A DNA stretch of 64,000 nucleotides from Ditylenchus dipsaci (GCA_004194705.1 SADC01001338.1:62001-126000); one strand, 5' to 3'. Counted from the stretch's first letter, positions 22,471 through 36,100 are shown. Notes: generated from the sequence alone by a model not told the origin. Translations and numbers: made by a program.

Positions 22471-22707
22471 CGAGGTGTATACTTGAAGAAAACAAGGTAT
22501 ACATACTTTAGAAGTGGAATAAATCATTTGTCAGTTATAAAATTGATATTTTGCTATTGTTGTATTTGGTCGTAACTAGGCTTGGATGTCCTTTTCTCAA
22601 CAATGCTGCCAATATCTCGCATTATTCACTTACATTTGAACATGAAAACAATGACTTGTCAACTAGTCTTGTGAACATAGAGCTATACAAAGGTTAGTTT
22701 ATAGCTA

Positions 22708-23609
22708 CAGTCAACCCTCGATATAACGGCCCCCCGAATATAACGGCCCCTCGATATAACGGCCCTTGGCCCTATTTGGTTGGATTTAACTAAAACATAA
22801 AGAGTTAGACCCTCGATATAACGGCCCCATATAGCGGCCCCCTCGATATAACGGCCCCTATGGCCGGTCCCGACTAAGAAACATACCTCGATATAACGCC
22901 GGTGGAAAACATATGATTTTTATCGCAAAATAGTTTGTTAAAAATGTATTTCTATTATTATTTTCAATTATTATTGTTTTCGACACCTACGCCATCTACA
23001 ATATTTATTCCTATTATTTGAAATCTTATTCTTTTGTCTTTTGAAAAACAGCAGAAGTAGGTTGTAACAAAGAGGTGTATTAAAAAAAGCAGGCCTATTG
23101 CCAAAGGGAATATTTTTTTAAAAGATTTTAAGAATAGTGTACCAGCTACATTTGAAAAGAATTGACACAAAATAGTTAACGTCGAAATAAATATTCTTCG
23201 ACCGTAAATCCACTACCGAACCCAGTGCCAACTTTTAGCGGTTTCGATGCTGGATCTGGACTATTGGATGGATCTGGACTGTCTGATCTGGATCTTGACT
23301 GACCATATGGACTACTATTCTCATTTTTTAAATTATTACTGGGAGATCACACATCCAACCTCCTCACAATCGGTCCTCAAAGTAAAGGGTGTCGTTTATT
23401 ACAGAAAAATGGTATTAATTGCAAGGTATTAAGGTATTGAATAAGTTCATCGCTTCAGTAGTTTACAGTTGAAAAGGTCAAACCTCGATATAACGGCCCC
23501 CTACAATTATGCCAAGAAATACTCGATATAACGGCCCTCCAATATAACGGCCCTCGATATAACGGCCCCTGCGGCGGTCCCAGGGGGGCCGTTGTATCGA
23601 GGTCGACTG
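22708..23609. mobile_element. 902-bp TA-flanked element with TATAACGGCCCC arrays at both ends
   Basis: CAGTCAACCCTCGATATAAC at the left, TATCGAGGTCGACTG at the right, TA on both sides. CTCGATATAACGGCCCC repeats about eight times near the left end (22718-22885) and several times near the right (23480-23580), so the termini are amplified arrays. The 340-bp centre carries no recognisable transposase. Confidence 0.7.
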
Positions 23610-24590
23610 TAATTCCATTAATGTCTTTAGTTAAAAAAATTTATTTATAATTTGTTAATCATAGTTCTAATTTCATAGTTAACTACAAACAACTTCTGGC
23701 ATTTGTTTACTTCGGGGGACCCCCAATATGAAGTCAACTTTTTTTCTTGAGCGAAGCTTAGGATAGTACATGTTAGAACGAACTTATGTGATAATGCGTC
23801 TTTTTAAGTTTTAAGTGATATCTACACAGTGAGTTCTTGTCAAAAAAGCGGCCTTTTATAGCAGGGGCCCCGAAGTAGCCAAATTTTAGCTGTTTTGAAT
23901 GAATTAACTCAAGCATATATAGATCTTACAGATATCTTGTATAATTACAGTCCACTTTGATAAACTAGGCCTTCTGGGGACCAGCTTGAGGTGCCGGTTT
24001 ATCGGCGTAGGCTTGTCTAATTTCCTTGTCGGCCAGCCAAATCAGGCTTTTTTACAGTGCCGATTTATCAAGGATGCCGGTTTATCGAAAGCAGGGACGT
24101 ATCCAGGGGGAGGGGCTAACCAGGCTAAGGCACCCTCCCCCTCCCCCAAATTTTTTGTTTCATTATACAAACACAATAAAAGCCGAAAATGGGTGTAGGT
24201 AAAATGACCTTTGGGAGCTTTAGTCTTTTGGATTTTTGGCTGATCAACCAAAATCTAAAAAGTGGAATTAGGTAAACTCGTGCTAACTAAGAAAACGCAA
24301 AAAAAGATTTGCAAAATTTTTTCTGGCCCAGATATAAATCCCTGAGGAGGGCCTTTATTAGAGAATATACGGTATTTGTTACAGTTGAATTTGATGATAC
24401 GGTAGTTTATGTTTATAAATTATAGTTAACTCTCAAAACTGTAACTCTAACATTATTTTTGCATTTCATCAACCAAAACTAAAAATTTCATATATTCCGC
24501 TAATTTTAAAATCTTCAGGAGATACATGCAAACCAGAGCAAAGCCACGTCGCTTTTTAACTAAACTGTGCATGTTACTATTGTTTTGTGT
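23610..24590. other. Repeat-rich spacer upstream of the 24.6-kb gene
   Basis: Includes a TA-type MITE fragment from about 23949 (CAGTCCACTTTGATAAACTA ... CCGGTTTATCG) and a CCGTATATTCTCTAATAAAG tip near 24350. No gene seen. Confidence 0.45.
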
Positions 24591-24596
24591 TTTAAA

Positions 24597-27500
24597 ATGC
24601 CGACAATGTTGTGTACACCACCTAAATTAGACCTTCCTACTATTTCCTCTGATGAAATAGAACAAGTTGGGGCAACAGCAACCAGATAGACAGAATTGTA
24701 ACTACACACCCGATACTGCTCTTGAAGATGACCAAACTGATGAGTATTACAGATTTGGTCTCAGCGGTCATGCTGCCTATTCAAGTATGTGCATTGATTA
24801 ATTTTTAGAGAAAAATTAGATTTTGAATAAGAACACTAGACTGGACATTAGAAGAGCTGAAATATATTAGTCTATGGCATGCTCAAGCAGATTATCAAAA
24901 ATGTGTGGTGTTAGTTGAGGTAGGTAAATATGTTAGAATTTTGTGTCACTTTTTCAATTTGTTGAGCGCGAATAAAGAATCTTCTTGCCAGCTCGCATAA
25001 AACTGAAAAAACTTTGGCCCTACCCCTCAATAGGGGGGTTTTTTGCCTTGGTCCCCCCTGTTGATTTTTTGTGAAATTTCAGGCTTTAGGCTGAGGGAGG
25101 GGTTTGCCTTGGTACCCTAATGGTAGGCCAGCGTATATTAAGACAGACTCAAACGTATCTTAGTCTCATTTTTAAGTTCGTCCTAACATACGCTGGCCTA
25201 CTTTTGCCTGACTTTAGCCTAAAAACTCACAAAAAACACAACAGGGGTGACCAAGGCATTTTTTTTGAAAAATTCTATTTTTCTAATTCAGAAAGTGTTT
25301 AGAAATGCTTCCCGTATTTTTGTGCAGAAAAATGAGTTGAGGAGTGATTTTGGTCATCTTTTAAAAAATCCGAGTATGGAGGGGAAACTAAAGAAGTACC
25401 GCCAAAACCTTTTTACCTATGTTTTTGGCTTAGGTTAGGGTAGGCCAGGGGTGGGCAAAGATCAGATCGATTTAGATCAGATCAGATCACCAAAGATCAG
25501 ATCAGATCGATCTAGATCGATCTGATCTGACAAAAATTATTGTCAAAATAGCCAAAATTTTGCGGTAATATAAATTTATAGTCACAAAATGATTGGATTG
25601 CTCAAAATCCCATCCGGAAAGGCCAGAAGCACTGAAAGATGCTTTTTGGAGGTTTACTAAAGAGGGGAGCGGTGTTAACTTTGTTCGAAAATTCAATTGC
25701 ACCTATTATATTTTCAGTTGATTGGCTTAATCGCTCAGAACCCACCTTAGAGTGGGCAAAGCCACTAAAAATTGGATTTTCGGGTTTACTAAAGGGGTAG
25801 TGAACTTTTTGCGAAAAATCGATTGAGCGGATCAGAATATTGGTCATATGGCCTTAATTTTTCAGAATAAGGATGGCTTAGGGTGGTTCTGAGAATTTAA
25901 GGCCATCTGACTGGTATTCCGATCCGCTCAATTGCTTTTTAGCAGATAGTTTACCCCTTAGTAAACCCCCAAAAACCAACTTTCAATGGCCTGTGATCTT
26001 TCTGGAGTGGGATTTTGAGCAATCCAAAGCTATTTTCAGACTATAAAATTCAATTTTGACCTAATTTGGCTATTTTGTCAACTATATTCGGCATGTCGAT
26101 CTGATCTTGATCTGATTTTTGGCGATCTGATTTTACCCACCTCTGGGTAGGCTATCTTATTTAAGCAAGGATTAAAAGATGTGTTGCGAATTTTTCGGTA
26201 GTTTGGGCAAGATTTTCAGTTCTGAACACGGAAAGGCTAACTGTTCCAAACTATGCGTTTTGTGCAGAATGTCACGGTCAACACGATGGCTGAAAAAAAA
26301 ATTAAAAAAAGGTGATTCGAATGGGCAAAACAGCTTCTCGAATGGTATCACAAACTTTTCCAACTCTCTTCACGTTTTAGCAATTTTCTATCCCGACGCC
26401 TGATTCACACTCATCGTAGTCGATTTACTTGTGAAATTTTTTTTAAATATTGAGTCACCCTCAAATTTTACATTACGCTCAAGACAATAAACATTCAAAT
26501 AGCGAATAACGAGTTTTTTTTTGAAAATAAAATATTTTTGTCTTCAGCGGAATTCGAAATTTTAAAGTGACTTAATAGTTTAAAGGCCAATCAACAGGTA
26601 AATCGACTACACTGAGTAAGAATCTGGTGTCAGAATAGAAGATTTCCTAGGGTATAGAAGTAGAAGATTTCTAGATTTCCTAAGGTGAAGAAAGTTCAAT
26701 AAGTTTGTAATACCGCTTCAGAAGCTGTTCTATCCGTTAGAATCCCTCCTGTTTCCTGTAAATTTTACTCTGCGCTGAGAAACAGACCCTCAAAGTTGAG
26801 GGGGTCTATAATTAGAGACGGTTCTATAATTAGAGAAAATACGGTAAGCGATGTGTTATTATTAGTCAACGTGTAAAAAGGAAGTAAAAACACGTGATTT
26901 TTATATAAAAACATTTGATTAGCCAGATTTAGGGTTGTTGATGCGTCGACTTTGACTTTTGACGCGTCGAGTTGAAAATTTCGACATACTGCAAATTTAT
27001 TTGATGAAAAATATTTGAATCAATTCGATAAAATAAAACAAATGAATCAATAACAATAAAAAATGTTCACTAGCTTTGGGAATTAAAAAAACTACAAGTT
27101 TTTAGAGAAAGCTAGCTAATTCCCATATTTGAGTACAGCAACTCGAGAAGTTCTCCAAAACTTCATCGACAAATTTCGACCTCCTCAAGCGGTCAATGAT
27201 CTCTTGACCTACAAACAAAGCATCAGGTGAGCCCTTTAAAGGGCCTGACCTCTTCCTACTCGGTGTCCCCCGCCAATTCAAAAATTTTCCCTTGATTATT
27301 GGACTTCTGTACGGATTTTTCCGCTAGGTTTCTAACAAAACTAAGCCTAAAATTCGATTTCAGGCCTAGTTTTGTTAGAAACGTGGCGGAAAAATCCGTA
27401 CAGAAGTCCAATGATCGAGGGAAAATTTTTGAATTGGCGGGGACCACCGAATAGGAGAGGTCAGGCCCTTAAACCATTAATTATCACAAATCCTTAGTAT

Positions 27501-28270
27501 TTGTGATAATAACAAACATTACTAAATGTTTAGTGAATTAACAAATATACCTGGTTTATGGGTTACTCCAAAAAATTTTGTTATGCAACAAATTTGTTAA
27601 AAAATATATAGTTATTGAAATTCCATATTTTGGCTCTATATATGTTGGGCTGTCCTCCGAAAAAAAAACTGCCTTGGTCCCCCCCTGTTGATTTTTTTCG
27701 TATTTTTTCTTCTATTTCAATATTTTTAGTACATGATGTTGAAAACATGATTTTCCCTTGATCCCTCTGTAGTTTAGGCCTTGCTCATCTAGGAGACGCC
27801 CAGAGACCAGGATAAAAAAACAGATGGACCAAAGCGAAAATCATGTTTTTGACATCATAGGCCAACAAATATAGTTGCGGAGAAAAAATCGATCTGTAAA
27901 TACAGATTTTCGAAAAAAAAGGACTTAAAAAAGTTTTGGCCATTTTAAATGGCAGGAATATCTTGGACCACCCTGTAGTTTTGTGAAGTCTATCTTAAAA
28001 ACTAAATAAAATGGCCAATAATGGTTCATGAAGTTTATTCAGATGTTTGTAACACTTTTTTTCTTGCAGGTTAAGAACTACCACCATGCTAGAAACGTAG
28101 AAAAGATCTTGGAAATTATCGGCAACAGGATTTCCGAGTTGGACGATGCTAGCAGAGGGGAGGTCATCAACTACTTGGGCTCTGTGATCCAATCAACTTC
28201 TCCTGACTCTTTCAGTGCAGAAGAAATGTCTTCAAGTCCAGAAAATGTCGATGAATCTGATGAAGAATAA
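24597..28270 (+). CDS. Small unrecognised protein, three exons, about 155 residues
   Basis: Exons 24597-24784, 24840-24919 and 28070-28270. The first intron is 55 bp (CAA|GTATGTGC ... CACTAG|ACTGG) and the second about 3.15 kb, filled with MITEs. Phases match at both junctions. After an N-terminal segment (MPTMLCTPPKLDLPTISSDE), the frame shifts by one base in a GGGG run, then continues DEYYRFGLSGHAAYS, NWTLEELKYISLWHAQADYQ, KCVVLVE and, in the last exon, VKNYHHARNVEKILEIIGNR, ending in an acidic Ser-rich tail (VDESDEE). The Trp/Leu helix pattern followed by an acidic tail looks like a small soluble regulatory or adaptor protein; that is inference and I recognise no family. No signal peptide. 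The one-base surplus in GGGG may be an assembly error. Confidence 0.6.
25100..25260. repeat. Palindrome of the 'GTAGGCCAGCGTATRTTA' family
   Basis: GTAGGCCAGCGTATATTAAG and CCTAACATACGCTGGCCTAC are inverted about 70 bp apart, with TGCCTTGG/CCAAGGCA outside. Relatives at about 32310-32470, 57525-57660 and 61245-61330. Confidence 0.65.
25441..26151. repeat. Foldback element, second copy of the GGGGTGGGCAAA family
   Basis: Outer arms GCCAGGGGTGGGCAAAGATC and ACCCACCTCTGGGTAGGC; next to the left arm is a GATCAGATCGATCTAGATC microsatellite. Inside, the TTTACTAAAGGGG and GAGCGGATCAGA words seen at 10-447 recur in both orientations. Confidence 0.65.
27237..27472. mobile_element. MITE of the AAAGGGC family in the large intron
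   Basis: AAAGGGCCTGACCTCTTCCT at the left, GGAGAGGTCAGGCCCTT at the right; GGGGGACACC-type and GAATTGGCGGGGACCACC words are inverted inside. Confidence 0.75.
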
Positions 28271-29380
28271 ATTGAATGAACTTGTACAAAGATTTTATCA
28301 AAGCATTTGAAAAAATTAATGTTGTTAAAAATTACTGGCTGTAATTTGGAAATATTGATCTCTATATACGACAGAAACAAAACTGCAGACCAATTTGGAC
28401 CACCCTTTGTAAAACTAAAACCCCCATATAACTCCACTCCAAAGAGCATTTTTCTGGTTCCCTTGATTTTTTCGACCCTAGTAGCGAATACCAAACCAAC
28501 GATTTTCACCTTTTTTACTTCAGTAAAAATTACCCAAATTTATGTCCCAGACCCCGGAAAATGTGCGCAAACTCTTTATTAGTCACAACTTCCGTACGCT
28601 AGCCTACTTCCAAGCCTAAGGCAAAGCCTAAACTTGTTGTTTGCAAGGGTAGTTACAGCAATTTTAAAATGTCGGATTCTGGGGGGGGGGGTATTCGCTA
28701 CTAGCGCCATTTTTTCATGTTTTCATTTTTGAAATAACTTAGGCTTAAGTTTAGGCTTGGTTCAGGCAAAAATAAAAAAAGTTAGCTAAGAGAAAAAATA
28801 CTCTTTGGAGGGAAAGACAGTTATTCGGGGGATACTTATTCGTACCTAATTCGGGGGATACGTCTTTGTAAAGTATTTTTAACGTGTTTTCATTTTTTCT
28901 TCAGTCTAAAACGTCTTTTTTTTTAAATAACAGTGTTCAGTATAGAAAACTTGTTACAAAAAGCACTTTTAGAAATTTATTGCCTTTAGTAAATTTTTTA
29001 GTTGACCTTAGATTAAATGTATAAGCTTTTGTAAAGTGTTTTCTTATAAGACAACAACAACAACAAAAAATGTTCTACTTTTGCCAAAGTACCAGTAAAA
29101 AAGCTTTTAAAAATGGCAACATTTTTCGGATTACCTATAAATGTGAATTTGCTCTGTAGGTGCTAATTTTACAAAAATCATATGTAATTTATTTATTCAA
29201 TTTACTATTTTGCTATATTGCATCATCACCCTAATTTAATAAAATGTGTTGAAAAAAAAAAAAAAAATTCGCTCGCAAACACACAAAACATACAATTTAA
29301 AATTTGTCATTTACCCATATCTCCACTTATAGACCCTAGCAAGATACATCTCAATTTTTTCATTGCCTTTCAAAAGAGGG
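28271..29380. other. 3' flank of the 24.6-kb gene, no further gene seen
   Basis: AT-rich, with a poly-G run near 28682 and GTAGCGAATACC against GGTATTCGCTACTAG words (about 28480-28705) suggesting another palindrome. ORFs here overlap the repeat. Confidence 0.4.
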
Positions 29381-29773
29381 AAAAGCTACTTACATAGAAA
29401 AATCAGGTCTTGGTGGCAAAGTGGATGAGCGTTTGTGTTTTATGGCTCAAAATGGTGAGCAGGTTCGACCCCACCTTGTGGCAAGCTATTTTTTTTTGGC
29501 TTGTTTGACCAATGTCTAAAAGTAATTGGGGTCGCTAGATTCTGAATCTAGCGTCAAAAAGTCGAATTACCCCTAAATGATTCATGTACCTAGGCGGGGG
29601 TATAGCAACCTCCCCCCCCCGCCAGGAAAACTTTTGAAATCTTTGTGTGGGGCATGGACGCACATTGGTCGAATAGGCCAGAAAAAATGGCGATTCCATT
29701 ACGTGGGATCGAACCTGCGCACTATTTGGGCCATAAAACACAGAAGCCGAATTTTCAGCATAAGTAGCTTTTC
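29381..29773. mobile_element. tRNA-armed foldback element, copy B (with inner insertion)
   Basis: AAAGCTACTTACATAG outer edge, A-box-like TGGTGGCAAAGTGGATGAGCG, GGTTCGACCCC, then the inverted arm with GGGATCGAACCTGCGC and AAGTAGCTTT. The loop holds extra sequence with a CCCCCGCC run. Confidence 0.7.
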
Positions 29774-30160
29774 ACCCTCTTTTAACCATGTTAGTTTATT
29801 AGGAATTTGTTGAAAATGTTGTAAAAGCACTATTTGAAAAGAGTGAACTAGCAAAAATTAACATTAAAAAATACTTTGCTTCTTAAATTTTGGCTTAAAC
29901 TTTTGATCCAACATATGGATTGAATGTAAAAATGTTTACAAAAAGTAGAAAAGTCTTTCCGAACTGCCTTTTTCAAATAGTCGAAGCGCTTCAAAAATTT
30001 CTAAAACCGTCTATCTTACTATGGCCTATTTACAAAAAAAAAATGGAGTGGAAACTGCTCTTTTGGACTACATGTACTTTTAATACTAAAATTAACACAG
30101 CGAGAAATAATTGAGCAATAAAACAGAGGCAAATTGAGGCATTCAGTTGTTGGACTAAAA

Positions 30161-33100
30161 TAATTACAGGGCCAGCTACAGCCCTAACACCCTCCACATC
30201 CCCCACAGCCCCACCCCCTCCTCCCAAAGCACCCAAAGCTGAAGGATTGACAGTGAAGTCAAAAGCAATATGCAGAGCATGCTCTAGGATGTGTATTTCA
30301 GGGTCGATGAGATTGATCGGCAGACTCCCACTCCAGGAGGTAAGCTTAGCGATGTGCCCTTTGCTAGGGCGTCATTGCCGGCCTAAAACATTTCTTAGTG
30401 TTGAAAAGGTAAATAAGGGTTTTGGATACCTTTAGAATGACCTCCTTGCCCAAAGTCCCAAGATTGTCAAGAGCATCCTGTGGCAAGCCCAGACTATTGC
30501 CTACATCTCTGAGCTGCAACCTGCTGATATCTGCTCTAGCTGACAATCTACCTCCCTCCGTGTTAACTGTAAAGTCGACTACAGCAGCGCCTGGATAGTC
30601 CCTACCTGAACTTGAGTCAGATGTTAACTTTGTGACTTTATTTTTTTCGGTTAATAAATTATTTAATAATCAGTTTAATAATTGTATAATTTATAGTTTT
30701 TTTTTGCTTAAAATGTTATTTAAATTTACTTTAAATCTTTATTATCAGACCCATCCTTGTAATGGAGCCGTTAATTTTAGTGGAGAATCGGTTGCCAGAA
30801 TATGACTTGGTCCGCCTGTGGATTTTTTTGTGAAAAAGCTTGGTCCCCCTGTCTATTATGGTTACAGTCGAACCGGACACCCCAAAAGTTCGTTCCTAGC
30901 TGGGTCCGACATTTTTTAGACCTCTTTTTGAATGTTTTTGTGAATTCTGTTTTGACAGTCTGGTCGCAAATATTGCAAGGATGCGACTTTGCCGATCGTT
31001 TTCAAAATCCAAAAATTTTTCACTCTAAAAAAGCAAAACCTGGATAACCGGACACCTATTCTGAAAAAGGTGTCCGGTTATCCAGGTTTTGCCTTTTTAG
31101 AGTGAAAAGTTTTTAGATTTTGAAAAACGATCGGCAAAGTCGGCATCCTTGCAATATTTTTGACCAGACTGTCAAAACAGAATTGTCAAAACATTCGAAA
31201 AAGGTCTAAAAAAAGTGTCGGACCCAGCTGGGGAACGAACTTTCGGGGTGTCCGGTTATCCATGTTGGACTGTATGTTTTTATTAAAAAATCAACAGGGG
31301 GACCAAGGCAGATTTTGGCAAACGATTCTCCACCAAAACAGTCTCTAACATTAGATCCTTCTCTAGTAATAGATACCCCTACACTTGAGGTTCTGTCTCT
31401 CAGCCCGTCAAAATGATGTGTAGCGAAAAAATGCAAAAAATATACGGTAGATACAAACTGTGCAAGTAAAAAGTTAAAGCTCATTCGCACAATTGACATT
31501 TTTAATTACATGAATTAGCTTTAAATAATACTATAAATTTGGAAATTTTAACCTTTTGGTTGGTTGATTCTATGTAAAAGTCTGCATCAATTACAAAGTC
31601 CAGGCTGGCCGTGCCTCCATTTCTGGCACTGAGTACAACTGAACAATAGAACAATAAACATCATAACTAAATGCCAATTCAGCTACAAATAACCTGATGG
31701 TGCTCTTGCTGTTCTTATAACAACCACTATTCTCTGAAATAATTATTTTAGACAATGCAAAATAAATAAAATACACAAAACAAATTTATTTCCATGCTTT
31801 GAAGTTAGGATTTTTATTTCAAATCAGGTTCAAAAATCAATTCAAATAGACGCAAATTTTGACCCTATATGATAATGGGGGTTTTCCGCCTTGCCCCCCC
31901 CCCTGTTGTTTTTTTATTGTGATTTTAGGCTTAAGATTTAAGCAGGGGGGGGGTGGTCTTGAAAGAAGGCTTGGGCTTGGACCTGAAAAAAGCGGCTTCC
32001 ATGGCGCAGTGCGTAAGCGTTAGCGTTTTTTGGTCCGAAATTAATGTTGCAGGTTCGATCCCACGTGGTGGCACGCTATTAATTTTGGCTTGTTTGACCA
32101 GTTGTAGGTGATTATACTTTTTGGGCGCCAGATTCGGAAAAAGCGACCCAAATTACTCCTAGAACTGGTCAAACAAGCCAAATAAATAGCGTGCCACCAG
32201 GTGGGATCGAACCTGCAACATTATTTTGGGCCGAAAAACGCAAACACTTCCGCACTGCGCCATGGAAGCCGCTTTTTCAAACTTAAATGGCTTCCCCCCT
32301 TCCTTCAGGCAAAGGTAGGTCAGCGTGTGTTAGGACTAGGGTTGTGAAACTGTCCGGCAGAAAAGAATCGGAAAGTTTTCCGGATAACTTTCCGTTTCAC
32401 AACCCTAGTCAGGACGGACTCAAACATGAGTCTAAATTACGTTTGAGTCTGTCCTAAAATACGCTAGCCTACCAACAAATGGAACCAAGGCAACCACCCC
32501 CCCCCCCCGCCCGTTTTCATATTTAAAGGCGCAAATTTCGGAAACTCAAAGAAATTCAAAAAAATTAGATTTTGGGACTGAAATCAGGTTTTCGAGAATT
32601 CCTGTTGTCTAAAATTAACCAGAAAAATCAGATTTTGAAACTAAAAATCTAATTTTTGGCTAAAAATTAGATCTGTAAGAAGTCCTGTTGTCGAAAATCA
32701 AGCCTTTTCTGGTTATTCAACCCAAATGGCAAAATTACCTGATTTGGATACCTCTCCCTGACAGCTGGCAAAATGTCACCGAAACAAATTCTAAAATATT
32801 CTGTTAAAATTTTTTTGATACAAAATAACAATTTCCTACCCTAGATCGGTGAGAGAGTTGTCCTGTCTCTTATTCCTGTGTAAATTTCGTAGAATTTAAG
32901 TTAAATCCAGACAGCTCTCTCTTTTTTCGTCCATTTAGAGAAGTGTCGTCTGTCTAAATTTTTATCAAAAATTAATCTAAATTTAGTTGTAAGAATTCAT
33001 CACGAAAAGATAGCCAAATTATTTTTTCTATTTTTTGAACAGACCTTACCTCGACACCATGATCTTCAAGACCTCCATTATCTCCTTCTTCTGACGAACA

Positions 33101-36100
33101 GTGGTTTTCAAGAGCTCGCCAATTTTCGGTGTTTCAGGTCCAATTCTGACTGTCAAGAAACCACCCTAAAAAAGAATAGCTGATTGATAATTTTTTAACA
33201 AACTTGAATTTCACATGGATTCAGATTAAGAAACATGATTCTTTCACGGCTTTTCAAACGTCCGAAATGTTATCTTTGGCTTTTGAAACAAATTTTGCAG
33301 TAAATTAAAAAACTCCTCAAATTTGACTAGAAAACGTGTTTCAGACTTAAAATGACTTCTAGTTTTCCAAATGGTGTATTTAAAAATTTGATCTGTATCT
33401 TTTCAAAGAAGATATCTCCGCTTTCTGAATCTTAGCTTTCTAACAAGCTATCAATCTATCAACATTTTCGGGCGTTTTGAAAAGTCGTGCCTCTAACATG
33501 GCGAAATGCGGTTCGAAAAATCGACGTTAGTGTCATATACCCCTCCCTAAAAAGCTAGTGTCAAATATCCTGCCCAATAATTTTTCAACTATGTTAAAAA
33601 CCAAATTTTTTAATAAAAGTTATGGAAAAGCCATTTTTAGTAATAACCAAGACCTGAGTCTAGGTTAAGCCTAAGCCTACTGGCCTTAGCCTAACCTAAG
33701 CCTAAGTGAAAAAAATTTCGGGGAAGGTATAGGACACCAGCTACTTTGGGAGGGGTATATCATTGAATTTGAGTCTTTTTAAGCTCTGCATTACCTATGC
33801 AAATGGTAGAATAACGAGTTGACGGTGAGTCGCTGACTAAAAGCTCAGCCATTTTGTTGCCTACAGGTTGAGGGAAAAACATTGGGAAGGGCGCCAAATG
33901 GACAGTGCCACCTAAAATCATTATCAAATTTTTACTTTATAATCAAATTTGTGTAACCTCTTGCCTCCCGGACTGAATTCACCATTCAACTCAACCGTGA
34001 AGTCATTTTAGTGGCATATGACTGGAGCAATTGAACGGTCAGAGATGTCTGACAGTTTACTCTACAATCAAAAACATAGTAGTTTTTTAATTTTAAGTAA
34101 AACTACTTACAAAGTCCAAAGACTGCAGCACAACACCCAAAAATGACAGTGGGTTGGTAGTCATTCCTGCAGGGCAATTGGCACAACATTGTTATTGGGG
34201 TCTGCGAAGATGACATGGTTGGGAGAGGGCAAGCCTGTTGTCTTCTGTTCCGAGACACTAGCCTTTCTCCACTTACAGCTATGCTGCAGCTCTAAGTCGT
34301 TGCAAATGGCTGCCTGAACTTCCGCTACTCACAAAGTGAGGTGGAGCTGAAGCGAAACCTAAATGTAATTAAAAAAGATTGAAAATTAGTTTATGGTACA
34401 GTTAATCCGATTTTTTACGAGGGAGGAAGTTTAGCTGTAAATCTCACTTAATTTTCTTTACCGAAATTTAAAATTTTTCTAAACCCAAATACAGTCATCC
34501 TCAGTATAACGGTCCCTCTAGGGACTCGCCGTAGAAGGTCTTTGTTAAAGGGTTGACTGTAAGTATAATTCTAAAAAATATAGCCTTGCTTTAAATGGGG
34601 GTAAGCTACTTATGTTTGAAAAAGTGCCTCCATGGCGAAGTGCGTAGCTTTTGTGTTTTTTGGCTCAAAATAATAATGTTTCAGGTTTGATCCCACGTGC
34701 TGGCACCTATTTATTTTGGCTTGTTTAACCAATTTATAGGGGTAATTCGACTTTTCGCGCCAGATTCGGATCAGCGACCCAAATTACCACTCGAGCTGGT
34801 CAACAAGCCAAAATAAATAGCATGCCACCATAGATCGAACCTGCAAACTATTTTGGGCCAAAAACGATTACGCAATGCGCATGGAAAACAATTGTTCAAA
34901 AGTCTAAGTAGGTCCCCTTTAAAATGGGAAGTAAGCTTCATATACGCATCGCCTAAGTCGCAGGTTCGACTACCACTGGGTGCAACCTATTTTTACCTTT
35001 TTATTCATAAGTTCGGTATCAAAATGCTCCTACTTTTTTAGCTATCAGTGCAGGCTTTTGCACTACTGGAGCTCATTTTATGCTGAATAGGCTAAATTCT
35101 GTGAAAATAGATGGGTTTCAAAGTTTTTCAGTCAGTGAACTTACTAAAACTAGAATGAAATAAATAGGTCGTGCACTCAAAAATATTAAAACCTTCGACC
35201 TTAGGCGATGCGTATATAAAGTTTTCTCCCATTTATACTGCGATTTTCAGTTTTGTCAACTGGATTTCTTGTCTTTTACCCTACCCTAGTCCTGTGGAAA
35301 CTCCTCGACCCATTGCTGCTGTCCAAATTGAGTAGTTGTTGAGGTGCCAGCACCAAGCGAGGTGTATCCACTAACTGTACCAAAGCCTGAGGTTGTCTCT
35401 CAGGTTTCACTGCTTGAGGTGTCTTAAGGGGCTCTAATTCTCCAGCTGCCTTGTCCACACTACTCTGCCCCTAGATGAGGTACCTCCACTTTAAGTGAGC
35501 CCACATTGTTGGCTGCCATCCCCTTGTTTGTATTTTGTGCAATGCTATAAGGTGGTCTGGCCAAAGTAGTGGAGGTGGTACTGAAGGTTGGGGAGGTCTG
35601 GATTGTGGAGGGGCCAGAGCAGTCTTTGGGCCTTTGGGTGCGGCAGCTGCTTTCTTGGAAGCACAAGAGGAAGGACATTGACCTGGAGAATAGCATTATT
35701 ATACACCTAGAGAACAGTACACCTAGAAACCCACCGCCTCCCCTCCCAATAAGTTGTCCAGCCCAAAAGCACTCAAAGCAGTCTGCAGCAATTGACTGAG
35801 TGGAATACTCTGTGGAATAATCCCAAGTTTAGAATTGAGCTGGTCATTCACGATCGTTGGAATTTGATTGCAGACTTGGGTGGGTAGCATATTCCTTACT
35901 CTGCTTGAGATCATGCCCTGGAATAGTGTGCTTGAATAAAGGATGTAAAATTGAAATAGCTCACCCTAAACTGACTGTTGGCAATATCGCCGACAAGTCC
36001 TCCATTTCAATGTATACATCCACATAGCCCACTGACAACTAGCAAAAATATATATGCTCTATTTAAGAACTTTTTAAAGCTGAATTAATATTTACCTGAC

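Noticed and set aside
22718..22885. CRISPR-like spacing of TATAACGGCCCC repeats
   Set aside because: Units are nearly contiguous with no unique spacers, and the DNA is animal; it is a transposon end array.
31990..32292. Arms of the foldbacks as tRNA genes
   Set aside because: A and B boxes are present but the acceptor stems do not pair and the anticodon arm is not a proper stem-loop.
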